DNA from: Fontisubflavum oceani | GTDB taxonomy: Bacteria; Pseudomonadota; Alphaproteobacteria; Rhodobacterales; Rhodobacteraceae | Assembly: GCF_030407165.1 (NCBI RefSeq) | Contig: NZ_CP129111.1 | Location: forward strand, 3,410,001 to 3,474,000 | DNA: 64,000 nucleotides | Direction of reading: 5' to 3' | In this document: positions 53,252 to 62,945 of the stretch, piece after piece | Numbering within the stretch: position 1 is the first letter of the stretch | Layout: each line of letters opens with the position of its first letter | Program-made: the position numbers and the translations under genes | The notes under the pieces: generated by a model | Database searches by the model: none | What the model was told of the DNA's origin: nothing | Seen by the model: the letters and a program-made list of their open reading frames with translations, nothing else

Positions 53252-54026
53252 CGACCGACTATCGATCGCGATCAGGATTGCGACAGCAGCCGGCGACCTG
53301 GCAAAGAATCTCAGACGCCAACCCGGGAAATTGCAGGCCGAAGCAAAGGGGCGCCTCGATTTTGTGACCCAAGCGGATCTGGCCTCCGAAGCCCTAATCC
53401 GCAGCCTGATCGCAGAAGCCTTTCCCAAAGACGGCGTGCTTGGCGAGGAAGACGGATTAGACCGGGACACGGACGGGTTTTGGATCGTCGATCCGATTGA
53501 CGGGACGACGAATTACCTGCGTGGCATGCCGAATTGGGCCGTGTCGATCGCTTACTTCGACGGCGCAGCCCTGACCCACGGGGTGATCCATGCACCCGAC
53601 CTTGGCATCACCGCGGCGGCTGAGCTCGGCAAACCGGCGTTGCTGAATGGGGGTGAGGTCGACCTCACCGCCGCCGAACCTGCGGCAGCGCCAATTGTCA
53701 CGCTTGGATATTCAGAACGCACTGCACTGCAGGATTACTTGACCCGCATCTCGCGCTTAACCGAAGCCGGGATCGAACATCGCCGCCAGGGCGCCGCCAC
53801 CTTAGAGTTCATTGGCATCCTGGCGGGCTGGGTAGATGCCTACCACGAGGAAAGCCTCAATATCTGGGACGCTGCGGCAGGGATTGTCTTGATCAAGGCC
53901 GCCAAAGGCCGAGTTGCCCATCGTCCGATCTGCGACTTCTTGCAGACGCCATCGGAGATTCTGGCGGAAAATGGACATCTTCAAGGGCTGGAAACGTTGC
54001 TTACAGGCCCCGCTGATCGGTCCTAA
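53241..54026 (+). CDS. Inositol-monophosphatase-family phosphatase
   Basis: This 261-residue magnesium-dependent phosphatase has the family metal motifs: GEEDGLDRD, WIVDPIDGTTNYLRG and NIWDAAAGIVLI near the C-terminus. In the family these remove phosphate from inositol-1-phosphate, histidinol phosphate, fructose-1,6-bisphosphate or PAP. As the last gene of the operon after a phosphodiesterase, release of myo-inositol from inositol phosphate is the most likely job, but histidinol phosphatase is a real alternative because hisN-type enzymes look alike. It overlaps the lacI gene by 11 bases; ATG 53241 lies 20 bases after AGGA. Confidence 0.82.
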   Translation: MSSDDRLSIAIRIATAAGDLAKNLRRQPGKLQAEAKGRLDFVTQADLASEALIRSLIAEAFPKDGVLGEEDGLDRDTDGFWIVDPIDGTTNYLRGMPNWAVSIAYFDGAALTHGVIHAPDLGITAAAELGKPALLNGGEVDLTAAEPAAAPIVTLGYSERTALQDYLTRISRLTEAGIEHRRQGAATLEFIGILAGWVDAYHEESLNIWDAAAGIVLIKAAKGRVAHRPICDFLQTPSEILAENGHLQGLETLLTGPADRS

Positions 54027-54135
54027 GCAAAACGCCGCCAATCACTTATGCAACAACACGGCCTGCTGGTTTCATTGCACAGTGTTCAAAACAGCCTGTT
54101 GATCAGCGTGGCATTGGCGCAAAGTCGCAGAAGAC

Positions 54136-54168
54136 GCTCGCGGCCAGTTGAGACAGGCGGCCGCGAGC
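54136..54168 (-). terminator. Hairpin after the autotransporter gene
   Basis: A perfect 10-bp stem GCTCGCGGCC/GGCCGCGAGC with a 13-base loop lies 17 bases beyond the autotransporter stop, between two convergent genes. On the minus strand it is followed by a T-poor tail, so it may be a bidirectional but weak terminator. Confidence 0.6.
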
Positions 54169-54184
54169 AAGCTTTAGGCGATGC

Positions 54185-57100
54185 TCAGAACGAGACGTTC
54201 AGACCAAGCCGCAAGCCGTGATCGGCGAAGTTATCTGCCAAGCGGCCAGAGTAGCTGACGTTGAAAGTCGAGCTGCCCGACAACGCGATGTCCAGCCCGG
54301 CCTCAATCATCAACTCGTTGCGAGCGACGGGCATGCCTTGAACATCGAACGCGTTCCCGAGGAGCGAGGCGCTCTGCAACGGGTCTGTATCGCCAAATGC
54401 ATGACGCCAGCCCAACATCCCGGTCGCGACCGTATTAACACCGAGACCATCAAGCGGTGTTGCACCACGGAGGCCAAGCGTCGCGAATGTGGTGTTCGTC
54501 GAAACGCCCGAGACGGTCAACGCACTCGTGCTGCCTGTTTCGGTGAAATCATCGCTGTCGTAAGCGACATGGGTCAGACCAAAGAATGGCTCAAGCGCGT
54601 AGCGACCCACCTGATGCATGTAGCTGGCTTCGGCAAAGATCGAATAGCTGCGCGCATCATATTCGCCCAAGGCGATATCCGTCCCGACGGTCGACAGACT
54701 GCGCATCGTCTCAACATCATACTCGCTCATCAGAACACCACCGCTCCACTGCACGCCCGGGCGGTTCTCGTCCGTGCTGAAATAGAGACCGAAGGTGGTG
54801 CCATCCGCATCCGAGCTGGCACCGGCGTCATTGCGGATAGACGAGTTTGAATAGCCTGCCAGGATACCAACCTGAAGCCCGTTGGACATTTGGTAGTCAT
54901 ATCCCAGGGCAAAGCCGCCGGAGTCACGACGGGTTCCGACGGTGTTGCCATCCCCATCGAAATCCGACCAAGACCCGAACCCTTCCATCCAGACACCTTC
55001 AGCGCCCGAGGTCCCGGCGGGGTCCGCACTTATGTCATTGCGGCTGACAAAGCTGTTGCTTGGGGTGTTCCGCTGCTCTCGCAGCCGGTGCAGAAGCGTT
55101 TCTTGCATCACGACGACATCTTGCACAACCGCCGAGGCGCGAGAGCCATGGATCTCTCCGGCCAGTTGCTCATAGGCCTGACGGACCGTGCTTTCCGGCA
55201 TCGCCAGAACCGTTTGTACAAGCGGATCATTCTCATCCAATCCCGACAGCACGCTGCTCAAACTCCGCTGATTGAAGCCAAGCGCGACATCTCCGAAACC
55301 AACGTCATTGCGCAGAAAGCCCAGTTGGACTTCAGTGCCAGTATAGCTCAGTTCCGGCACCACAAATAACAGGTCTGACGTTACTCCATCAAACTGCCCC
55401 TGAATGCCGCCCTCCGCCAGAGCGATCCGGTGGCTGGTCTGTAGATTCAGGTTGGCTATGCTTTCCTCAAGCTGCACCGTACCGCCATCCAACGTTAGTC
55501 TGCCGGTGACCGACAGAAGATCGCTCCCGTTTGTATCTGCACCGACCAGATAGAAGGCGCCCGTGTCAAAGCTGGCATCGCCCTGAACGGTAAGCGTACC
55601 AACCGGAGCCAGATTGCCACCCGACGCCACATCGAGACTCGACACCGTGCCGTTGCCGCCAAAGGTTCCGCCGTTGAGAACATTGAGGATGCCGCCCAGA
55701 GATGCATCACCTCCGAGCAGTAGGCTGCCGCCTTCGACGTTGGTCGTGCCAGCAAAACCGCTGCTGTCAGCGGTCAGCGTCGTCTCGCCCGACAGATGCG
55801 AGATCGTGCCGCTGCCGCTTATCGCCCCTTCGAATGTGTAACCCTCGGAGGCATGGTCAAACGACACTGTGGCCGGGCCGCTGGCGACATTGAGCGCCCC
55901 ACCCAACGCATTGGTGATGCGCAGGTTGCCGCCCTCGACGTTGGTTGTGCCTTCAAAGCCGCTGTTATCACCGGCCAGTGTGGTGTTCCCCGCCAGGTGC
56001 GAGATCGTGCCGTTGCCCCTGAAATACGGGTCGAACTGATAGCCTTCGGTGTTGTGGTTGAATACCAACTCACCGTTGCCATTGCCGAACCTCACGGAAT
56101 CGAGGCTGACAATGCCAGCGCCCACAGCCGCTTCACCACGCGCAGCGCCAATGTTCACTGTACTGGTTGAACCGGCATTGTTCGCAATGCTGATGGAGGT
56201 GTTGCCTGCGCCATCGGCTTCCTCCACTCGCGCTCCATCCGACAGGGTCACAACACCGTTCCCCTCGTTGCCAGCCATGACATACACGTCGACCGCAACT
56301 CGGCTGTCGGCGCCGGAGACCTCAAAGACGCCGCTGCTGCCAGCTCTCCAACCTGCCAGCACATGCGTCGCCTCAAGCGTACCGCCTTCAGTTACCGAGG
56401 CATTGCCAGTGCTCCCGGCGTCAAAGCCAATTACAAACAGCTCGTCGCCAGTCAACGTGCTGCCTGAGCCTTCGACAGTCAGCGTCCCGGTTGAACCGCT
56501 CTCCTGTCCGACGAAGACCCGTCCACCCGCATTCACGGCTCCGCCGTCACGAATGTGGAGTGTGCCTTCGCCGCCCATCTGGCCTCCCAAGACCAAGTTG
56601 CTTGACAACGTCGTCAAACTGGATCCGACACCGCTGACCTCCATCGTCGCCGAGCCGTCTTGACCGATTGTCGCCCCGCCGGCAGTGACCTGCGCACCAT
56701 TTGTCACGGAAATGGTCGAGCTTGCGGATGCACCTGCCACCAAAGCGCCCAAAGTGGCAGTCGTACCAACACCATCGAAAGACAGCGTGCTATCTTGGCT
56801 CCCCGCAGGGCCGCCCATACCGAGGAAACCGTTCACCACCAAATTGGCACCGTCAGAAAAACTGGCGGTTCCCGAGCCATAAAACCCAACGTCCAGAGAG
56901 TTGGTGGTGAGGAGACTGTCGTCTCCCGTTACAGTCAGGGTGCCCGATTGCTCGAACAACCGGTTGTTGGGATTAGCGTTGATGATGTTGACTCCGATGA
57001 TGGTGCTATCGACTGTCATCTGTCCGCCATTGCGAACAGTCAGCTCCGCGCCCGCAAGCGACCCCAGAAACAACGCATCTGCCGTGCCGGTCTCACCGTC

Positions 57101-57430
57101 CAGAACGGGTTGGTTATCAACCGGCTGAGGTTGGTTTGGACTTCCAGAAACCGACAAATCACGCGAGATTATGGCCCGATCTGTCTCTCCCGGAACGCCG
57201 GCGTCCCAGTTGTCAGCGTTGTTCCAGTCGGAATCCTCCGCACCGGTCCACACGGTTTGGGCCTGCGCGGCATCGGCCACAAAACTGGCTACGACCGCTG
57301 AAACGACCAAACTGGCGACATTTATACGAGATTGACTGGCCGATGAGGCTGGCGAATTAATCACAAAGACTACTCCCTTTGAGTCTGTTTTCTGAAGTTT
57401 TCGAGATTTGTCTGACGTCGCCCTGGCCAT
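54185..57430 (-). CDS. Autotransporter (type Va secretion) adhesin-like protein
   Basis: This 1081-residue surface protein has a long signal region of about 57 residues (basic start, hydrophobic INVASLVVSAVVASFVADAA, cleavage at AQA). A passenger of about 750 residues rich in GGxLxVxxGGxxxxN-type beta-helix repeats follows, then a C-terminal beta-barrel of about 270 residues (GVWMEGFGSWSDFDGDGNTV to GLRLGLNVSF). Two clear tandem repeats of about 70 residues in the passenger share GTISHLxGxTTL and SGFxGTTNVEGG. The passenger would form a beta-helix on the outside. The start ATG 57430 is assumed; the ribosome site is weak. Adhesin or another surface function is likely; ligand unknown. Confidence 0.85.
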   Translation of the reverse strand: MARATSDKSRKLQKTDSKGVVFVINSPASSASQSRINVASLVVSAVVASFVADAAQAQTVWTGAEDSDWNNADNWDAGVPGETDRAIISRDLSVSGSPNQPQPVDNQPVLDGETGTADALFLGSLAGAELTVRNGGQMTVDSTIIGVNIINANPNNRLFEQSGTLTVTGDDSLLTTNSLDVGFYGSGTASFSDGANLVVNGFLGMGGPAGSQDSTLSFDGVGTTATLGALVAGASASSTISVTNGAQVTAGGATIGQDGSATMEVSGVGSSLTTLSSNLVLGGQMGGEGTLHIRDGGAVNAGGRVFVGQESGSTGTLTVEGSGSTLTGDELFVIGFDAGSTGNASVTEGGTLEATHVLAGWRAGSSGVFEVSGADSRVAVDVYVMAGNEGNGVVTLSDGARVEEADGAGNTSISIANNAGSTSTVNIGAARGEAAVGAGIVSLDSVRFGNGNGELVFNHNTEGYQFDPYFRGNGTISHLAGNTTLAGDNSGFEGTTNVEGGNLRITNALGGALNVASGPATVSFDHASEGYTFEGAISGSGTISHLSGETTLTADSSGFAGTTNVEGGSLLLGGDASLGGILNVLNGGTFGGNGTVSSLDVASGGNLAPVGTLTVQGDASFDTGAFYLVGADTNGSDLLSVTGRLTLDGGTVQLEESIANLNLQTSHRIALAEGGIQGQFDGVTSDLLFVVPELSYTGTEVQLGFLRNDVGFGDVALGFNQRSLSSVLSGLDENDPLVQTVLAMPESTVRQAYEQLAGEIHGSRASAVVQDVVVMQETLLHRLREQRNTPSNSFVSRNDISADPAGTSGAEGVWMEGFGSWSDFDGDGNTVGTRRDSGGFALGYDYQMSNGLQVGILAGYSNSSIRNDAGASSDADGTTFGLYFSTDENRPGVQWSGGVLMSEYDVETMRSLSTVGTDIALGEYDARSYSIFAEASYMHQVGRYALEPFFGLTHVAYDSDDFTETGSTSALTVSGVSTNTTFATLGLRGATPLDGLGVNTVATGMLGWRHAFGDTDPLQSASLLGNAFDVQGMPVARNELMIEAGLDIALSGSSTFNVSYSGRLADNFADHGLRLGLNVSF

Positions 57431-58304
57431 CCAAAGGCTGGCGGCGGATTCCAGGGATCACATTGCAGTTTGCCTGCCTGCCTGCCCTCGCTCCACTCCC
57501 GTACTGTGATGGGCACAGGACGTGAGGGCGGGCGATGAGCGGCCAGCAAATCTGCGGGCAAGACGCCCGGATCCATTGGTGTATAGATTGGCATTGGTGT
57601 GCGGTTCGATCGGGTCAAAGCGCGCAGCCGCCTAGGGGCAAACAAGCGCCAAGATCGCTGCTTCGGTAAAGTCGGTTTGCCGCACGATCACCAGATACCG
57701 CGCGCCCATCCGGCGACTGCGTCCGGTTCTTGACACTCGTCGCGACGGTCGTTGCAACCAACACCGCCCGCATCGGCGCTCTGCGCATCCTCGCACCCCT
57801 TCACCACTGATCTTTGCGCCGTCATGAGCAAGATATTGCCGATTAGTTGCACATGAAAATGACAACCTCATGGCCAATGCCAATCACCCAAGAGTTGTTG
57901 CCTCCGCGCAACTAATTGCTGCACCAGCAAAAAAAACGAACGCTTGTTCATCAATTGCTAAGGCGACCGAAAACCATCCCATGTGCGCGGGGCGTGGTGA
58001 TTGACGAGAATGGCGACGGTCGCTCAACTGCCCAGGCCCCACCGACGGACAAGACACCAGAGAGGATCACGCCAAATCACACCTATAGTGCCGACCCAAT
58101 CAGGTTTATCTCGGGCGGTTCGACGCGACAGGACGCGCCGCACGTCCCATGCTAGACGGCGCGCCAATTGAGCCTGCGTTTGGTAAGGCAATTCGGATGC
58201 CTCGTGTCCAGACGCGCCGAGATACCCGTGGCATTGGGCCCGGTAAAACGGGTTGGAGCAACGGCAATCAGCTAAAGGACCGTCCGCTCACAGCAAGCCG
58301 ACAC
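57431..58304. other. Gene-poor region between the autotransporter and the CRISPR locus
   Basis: About 870 bases without a supported gene. The open frames here (for example 57370-57645 and 57632-57883 on the minus strand, 58149-58367 on the plus strand) have no family signature and rest partly on the autotransporter start or on the tracrRNA. The composition is close to that of the neighbours; no repeat or hairpin stands out. Confidence 0.45.
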
Positions 58305-58310
58305 GCCACA
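58305..58310. other. Spacer at the 3' end of the tracrRNA
   Basis: These bases follow the T run of the tracrRNA terminator and mark the boundary of the locus. Confidence 0.3.
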
Positions 58311-58337
58311 AAGAAAAACGCGGGCCGTGGCCCGCGT
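58311..58337 (-). terminator. Rho-independent terminator of the tracrRNA
   Basis: The stem is 58329-58337 with 58318-58326 (9 bp, ACGCGGGCC and its complement). On the minus strand it is followed by TTTTTCTT, so it ends the tracrRNA. It also shows that this RNA is read away from cas9. Confidence 0.9.
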
Positions 58338-58397
58338 CTTGATGTGGTGCAATCGAGTGCTTGTTAACGGCTCGACCACGAATTCTGAATGTAGATA
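58311..58397 (-). ncRNA. tracrRNA of the type II-C locus
   Basis: Read on the minus strand. The segment 58391-58363 is an anti-repeat: it pairs with 25 bases of the CRISPR repeat (13 pairs CATTCAGAATTCG, then 4, then 5, then 3, separated by U-U, G-G and a small internal loop). After the anti-repeat comes a short region with a possible small hairpin, then a 9-bp stem and a T run (58337-58311). The 5' end near 58397 is estimated from TTGGAC-N17-TACGGT just upstream on the minus strand (a weak promoter, 3 of 6 matches in each box). It would pair with crRNA and guide Cas9 and RNase III processing. Confidence 0.85.
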
Positions 58398-58645
58398 CAC
58401 CGTACCCGATCTCGCGATGCGGTCCAAGGAAAAAACCCTCAATCTGCACCTAGGTTTCTGTCGGAGCTCCATCTGCCACATTAGACCATAAAAACAAACG
58501 CAAATTGGTCAACGCTCTTCACTACGCTTCCAGCACATGTCGATTGCGAAATGCTACAAAAATCTCGCTACCGCTGCGTCGGAAGAAACAAATATCGCCA
58601 TTCTCTAACTGAACATATCCCAAATCCAATGGCTCGCGCTTTGAT

Positions 58646-58676
58646 TTGATTGCCAAAGTCATTCATTTTTATGACT
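58646..58676 (+). promoter_or_regulatory. Probable cas9 promoter with an inverted repeat
   Basis: TTGATT (58646-58651) and TATGAC (58670-58675) with 18 bases between them resemble -35 and -10 boxes, giving a leader of about 28 bases to the cas9 start. An inverted repeat AGTCAT (58657-58662) / ATGACT (58671-58676) overlaps the -10 box. The stretch AGTCATTCA also occurs in every CRISPR repeat. Confidence 0.45.
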
Positions 58677-58710
58677 AATGTGTTGTGATAATTGGTTTGG
58701 AGCATTCTCT

Positions 58711-61700
58711 ATGCACACACGTCTCGGTCTCGACATCGGCACCAACTCCATTGGCTGGTGGCTCTATGAGACAGATGGCGACCGGATCATCTCCGTTCTC
58801 GATGGCGGTGTCCGCATCTTCTCCGACGGGCGCGACCCGAAATCGGGGGCGTCCTTGGCCGTGGATCGGCGGGCGGCCCGCTCCATGCGCCGCCGCCGCG
58901 ACCGGTACTTGCGACGGCGCAGCGCGTTGATGCGCAAGCTGGCGGAGGCCAGCTTGATGCCGAAGGACCCCGCCGAGGCAAAGGCACTTGAGTCCCTCGA
59001 CCCCTACGCGCTGCGGGCACAAGGGCTGGACGAAGCGCTTCCATTGCACCATCTGGGCCGGGCGCTGTTCCATCTCAACCAAAGGCGCGGGTTCAAATCG
59101 AACCGCAAGACGGACCGAGGCGACAACGAGTCCGGCAAGATCAAGGACGCGACCGCGCGGCTGGATCAGGCGATAATGACCAAAGGCGCGCGGAGCTACG
59201 GTGAGTTCCTGCACATGCGCCGTGCCGCCGCGCCCGATCCGCGACAGACGCCCTCGGTCCGCACTCGGCTGACCGTCGCCCGCCGCGACCATGCCGAGAA
59301 GGAAGAGGCTGGGTATGATTTCTATCCTGACCGGCGGCATCTGGAGGAGGAGTTTCACAAGCTTTGGGACGCGCAGGCCGTGTTTCACCTCGAAGCGCTG
59401 ACCCCCGATCTGAAAAACGCGCTCTTTGAGATCATCTTCTACCAGCGCCCGCTGAAAGCGCCGGCCATCGGCCTGTGTCTCTTCGCTGGCATCGGCGATG
59501 TGCCGGACCGCGAGCGCCGCCTGCCCAAAGCGCATCCCCTGACCCAGAGGCGCACGCTGTATGAGACGGTCAATAACCTGCGGATCACCTCGGATGGGCG
59601 GGAGCGGCGCCCGCTCACCCTGGAAGAACGCGATCAGGTGATCGGGCTTTTGGACACGAAGAAGCCCACCAAAACCTTGACCTCCATGGCGATGAAACTC
59701 CCAGCTTTGGCCAAAGCGCTAAAGCTGCCGCCCGGGGCCCGCTTCACCCTGGAAACGGCTAATCGCGACGCCATCGCCTGCGACCCGGTGCGCGCCAGTC
59801 TCATTCATCCTGACCGGTTCGGACCGAACTGGTCAAAGCTGAACCCAGATCAGCAATGGGAGGTCGTGCGCCGCATTCAGGCGGTGGAAAGCGACGCCGA
59901 ACACATTGCCTTGGTGGATTGGCTTTGCGAAGCGCACGGACTCAACCGGGACCATGCGGAGGCCACGGCACATGCACCACTGCCCGAGGGCTATGGGCGG
60001 CTTGGGGAAACCGCGACCCGGATGATCCTGTCCGTCCTGGAGAACGACACGGATGAAGACGGCCATCCGCTGACCTATGCCGAGGCCGCAACGCGATGCT
60101 TCGGGCACCATTCCGACATGCGCACCGGCGAGGTTCTGGACGCCCTGCCCTACTACGGTGAGATTCTGGAACGCCATGTGATCCCCGGCACCGGCGACCG
60201 GAATGATGACGACATCACCCGCTTTGGCCGCATCACAAACCCGACGGTGCATATTGGCCTCAACCAGCTGCGGCGATTGGTGAACGGCATCATTACCGTT
60301 CATGGCAAACCGGATCAGATCGTGGTCGAACTAGCTCGCGAACTGAAGATGTCGGAGAAACAGAAAACCGAGGTCAACAAGAAGAACCGCGACAACCGTG
60401 CGGCGGCGGAGAAGCGCAGCGAGAAGCTGGCCGAGCTTGGTCAAGCCGACACCGGCGCGAACCGGATGATCCTACGCCTCTGGGAGGATCTGGGGCATGA
60501 TGTGATGACACGCAACTGCCCCTATACTGGGCAGCGGATCAGTGCGGGGATGCTGTTTGACGGCTCCTGCGACGTCGACCACATCCTGCCTTATTCCCGC
60601 ACGCTCGACGACAGTTTCGCAAACCGCACGCTTTGCCTGCGTGAAGCCAACCGGGAAAAGCGCAACCAGACGCCATGGGAAGCCTGGGGCGAAACGGATC
60701 GATGGCACGCGATTGAAGCCAATCTGAAAAACCTGCCCGACAATAAGCGTTGGCGCTTCGCCCCAGATGCGATGGAACGCTTCGAAGGGGAAAACGATTT
60801 CCTCGACCGGGCGCTGGTCGACACGCAGTACCTGTCGCGCATCGCGAAGACCTATCTGGAGGCGCTCTATACCGAGGGCAGGCATGTCTGGGTTGTGCCC
60901 GGCCGGCTGACCGAGATGCTGCGCCGCCATTGGGGGCTGAACTCGCTGCTGCCCGACCACAACAAAGGCGCGGGCAAGGCCAAGAACCGAACCGACCACC
61001 GCCACCATGCCATCGACGCCGCCGTGATCGCGGCCACCGACCGCGGCCTGATCAACCGGATCAGCAAGGCGGCCGGACGGGAGGAATCCGATGGGAAGAG
61101 TGCCGAAGACATCGCCCGGGACACACCGGAACCCTGGGAGCATTTCCGGTCAGACATCCGCACGCAGTTGGGCAAGATCACCGTCAGCCACCGTGCCGAT
61201 CACGGTCGCATCGACCCGCAGGCCCGCAAACAGGGCCGCGACAGCACCACCGGGCGGCTCCACAATGACACGGCCTATGGCATCGTCGATGACCAAAGGG
61301 TGGTCAGCCGTGTGCCACTCCTTGCCCTGAAACCAGGCGATATCGAAGTGACATCGCGAGGCAAGAACATCCGCGACCCGTTCCTGCAAAAGCACTTGGC
61401 CCGGGTGACGCGCGGCAAGACAACACCGAAAGAGATCGAGGCCGCTTTGGTGGCGTTTGCATCGGCTGAGACACTGCCCGATGGGAAAGACAACCCCTAT
61501 CGCGGCCTCCGCCATGTGCGTTTGATCGAGAGCCTCCAAGCCTCGGCCCGGGTCGTGCCGTCAAGCCAGCCCTTCAAAGCCTATAAAGGCGACAGCAACC
61601 ATTGCTTCGAGATTTGGCGCATGCCCGATGGCAAGCCGAAAGCCCAGGTCATCACCACGTTTGAGGCCCATGGCGCAGATCCGCGTAAACCCCATCCGGC

Positions 61701-61971
61701 GGCAAAACGACTTCTGCGGTTGTTTAAACGCGACATGGTGGCGATGGAGACAGACGGTCGCACGGCGACCTACTATGTGCAGAAATTCAGCCAGGCTGGC
61801 ACCCTTTGCCTTGCACCACACACTGAATCCAACGCGGATGCCCGAGACCGAGACAGCGCCGATGACTTCAAACTGATCAGGACCAGCGCAAGTTCAATGG
61901 TAAAGGCGGGGATTCGGCGGATCTTTGTCGACGAAATGGGCCGACTGCGCGATCCGGGACCGGCAGGTTAG
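58711..61971 (+). CDS. cas9: CRISPR-associated endonuclease Cas9 (type II-C)
   Basis: Cas9 (1086 residues from ATG 58711) cuts DNA matching the crRNA spacer. RuvC-I is LGLDIGTNSIGW with the catalytic Asp8. The arginine-rich bridge helix is RRAARSMRRRRDRYLRRR. RuvC-II has Glu540 in IVVELARE. The HNH domain is CDVDHILPYSRTLDDSFANR with His624 and Asn647, and RuvC-III is HHAIDAAVIA with His766 and Asp769. All catalytic residues are present, so it should be active. The size fits compact II-C Cas9. GGAG at 58699-58702 sets the start; an upstream ATG at 58678 would add 11 residues and is less likely. cas1 follows after 62 bases. Confidence 0.96.
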   Translation: MHTRLGLDIGTNSIGWWLYETDGDRIISVLDGGVRIFSDGRDPKSGASLAVDRRAARSMRRRRDRYLRRRSALMRKLAEASLMPKDPAEAKALESLDPYALRAQGLDEALPLHHLGRALFHLNQRRGFKSNRKTDRGDNESGKIKDATARLDQAIMTKGARSYGEFLHMRRAAAPDPRQTPSVRTRLTVARRDHAEKEEAGYDFYPDRRHLEEEFHKLWDAQAVFHLEALTPDLKNALFEIIFYQRPLKAPAIGLCLFAGIGDVPDRERRLPKAHPLTQRRTLYETVNNLRITSDGRERRPLTLEERDQVIGLLDTKKPTKTLTSMAMKLPALAKALKLPPGARFTLETANRDAIACDPVRASLIHPDRFGPNWSKLNPDQQWEVVRRIQAVESDAEHIALVDWLCEAHGLNRDHAEATAHAPLPEGYGRLGETATRMILSVLENDTDEDGHPLTYAEAATRCFGHHSDMRTGEVLDALPYYGEILERHVIPGTGDRNDDDITRFGRITNPTVHIGLNQLRRLVNGIITVHGKPDQIVVELARELKMSEKQKTEVNKKNRDNRAAAEKRSEKLAELGQADTGANRMILRLWEDLGHDVMTRNCPYTGQRISAGMLFDGSCDVDHILPYSRTLDDSFANRTLCLREANREKRNQTPWEAWGETDRWHAIEANLKNLPDNKRWRFAPDAMERFEGENDFLDRALVDTQYLSRIAKTYLEALYTEGRHVWVVPGRLTEMLRRHWGLNSLLPDHNKGAGKAKNRTDHRHHAIDAAVIAATDRGLINRISKAAGREESDGKSAEDIARDTPEPWEHFRSDIRTQLGKITVSHRADHGRIDPQARKQGRDSTTGRLHNDTAYGIVDDQRVVSRVPLLALKPGDIEVTSRGKNIRDPFLQKHLARVTRGKTTPKEIEAALVAFASAETLPDGKDNPYRGLRHVRLIESLQASARVVPSSQPFKAYKGDSNHCFEIWRMPDGKPKAQVITTFEAHGADPRKPHPAAKRLLRLFKRDMVAMETDGRTATYYVQKFSQAGTLCLAPHTESNADARDRDSADDFKLIRTSASSMVKAGIRRIFVDEMGRLRDPGPAG

Positions 61972-62033
61972 CGGCCAGATTCGCCCGAATCGGCAAAATA
62001 TGCCATGCTTCCAAGCTGTTGGGAGTGTGACCA

Positions 62034-62945
62034 GTGGATCAGATTATCGATATCGCCGTCGATGGGCGGCACCTGTCGCGCGATCGCGGCTTCCTGAAAG
62101 TCTCTGAAAACGGTCAGGAGATTGGCCGCACCCCGCTTGATCAGATCGCTGGCGTTATCGTGCACGCCCATGGCACGACCTGGTCCACATCGCTCCTGAC
62201 AGAACTGGCCGATCGCGGCGCGCCGGTAGTCTTGTGCGGGTCCAATCATGCGCCGCGCTCTGTCCTGATGCCGCTGGAAGGCCACCATGCGCAGGGCGGT
62301 CGCCTGCGCGCGCAATGGCAGGCCAAAGCGACGCTCATGAAACAGGCCTGGAAGCAGATCGTGGCCTCCAAAATCGCGATGCAAGCCGCTGCCCTTGAGG
62401 CGGTGGGTCAGTCCCCCGCGCCGCTGCGGATGATGATCCGCAAAGTCACCTCGGGCGATAAAACCAATATCGAAGCGCAGGCCGCCCGCCACTACTGGCC
62501 GCGGATGATGGGCAATGACTTCCGGCGCGACACCAGCGCGCCAGACGTCAATGCGCTCCTGAACTATGGCTATACGGTCCTGCGCGCGGCCACCGCCCGC
62601 GCCGTCGTTGCCGCCGGGTTGCACCCTTCCATTGGGTTGCATCATTCCAATCGCGGCAACGCGTTTGCGCTGGCCGATGATCTGATGGAGCCCTTCCGGC
62701 CTCTGGTCGATTGCGCCGCGCGCCGTCTGGCCACACAAAACGGCGCGGAGGTCGACACAGCCGCCAAGCAAGCACTGGCCCGATTGATCGCCATTGATCT
62801 GCCTCTCGATGAGGCGATGAGTCCGGTTTCTGTCGCCGTGACCAAACTCGCCACCTCGCTTGGGCAAAGCTTCGAGACCGGCAAGCTCTCCCTCGCCCTG
62901 CCCAAACCGCCCGACACCCTGACGCTCGCGGGGTTAGGTGCATGA
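62034..62945 (+). CDS. cas1: CRISPR-associated endonuclease Cas1
   Basis: Cas1 (303 residues, GTG start) is the integrase that inserts new spacers. The C-terminal helical domain holds the metal-binding motifs: NALLNYGYTVLRAATARAVV, GLHPSIGLHHSNRGN with the active histidine, and LADDLMEPFRPLVD with the aspartate. The N-terminal part is a small beta-domain (IDIAVDGRHLSRDRGF). It matches type II Cas1. The stop overlaps cas2 (ATGA), so the two are translated together. Confidence 0.95.
   Translation: MDQIIDIAVDGRHLSRDRGFLKVSENGQEIGRTPLDQIAGVIVHAHGTTWSTSLLTELADRGAPVVLCGSNHAPRSVLMPLEGHHAQGGRLRAQWQAKATLMKQAWKQIVASKIAMQAAALEAVGQSPAPLRMMIRKVTSGDKTNIEAQAARHYWPRMMGNDFRRDTSAPDVNALLNYGYTVLRAATARAVVAAGLHPSIGLHHSNRGNAFALADDLMEPFRPLVDCAARRLATQNGAEVDTAAKQALARLIAIDLPLDEAMSPVSVAVTKLATSLGQSFETGKLSLALPKPPDTLTLAGLGA

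Noticed and set aside
57370..57883. Open frames in the region before the CRISPR locus
   Set aside because: No start signal and no family resemblance; composition-driven.
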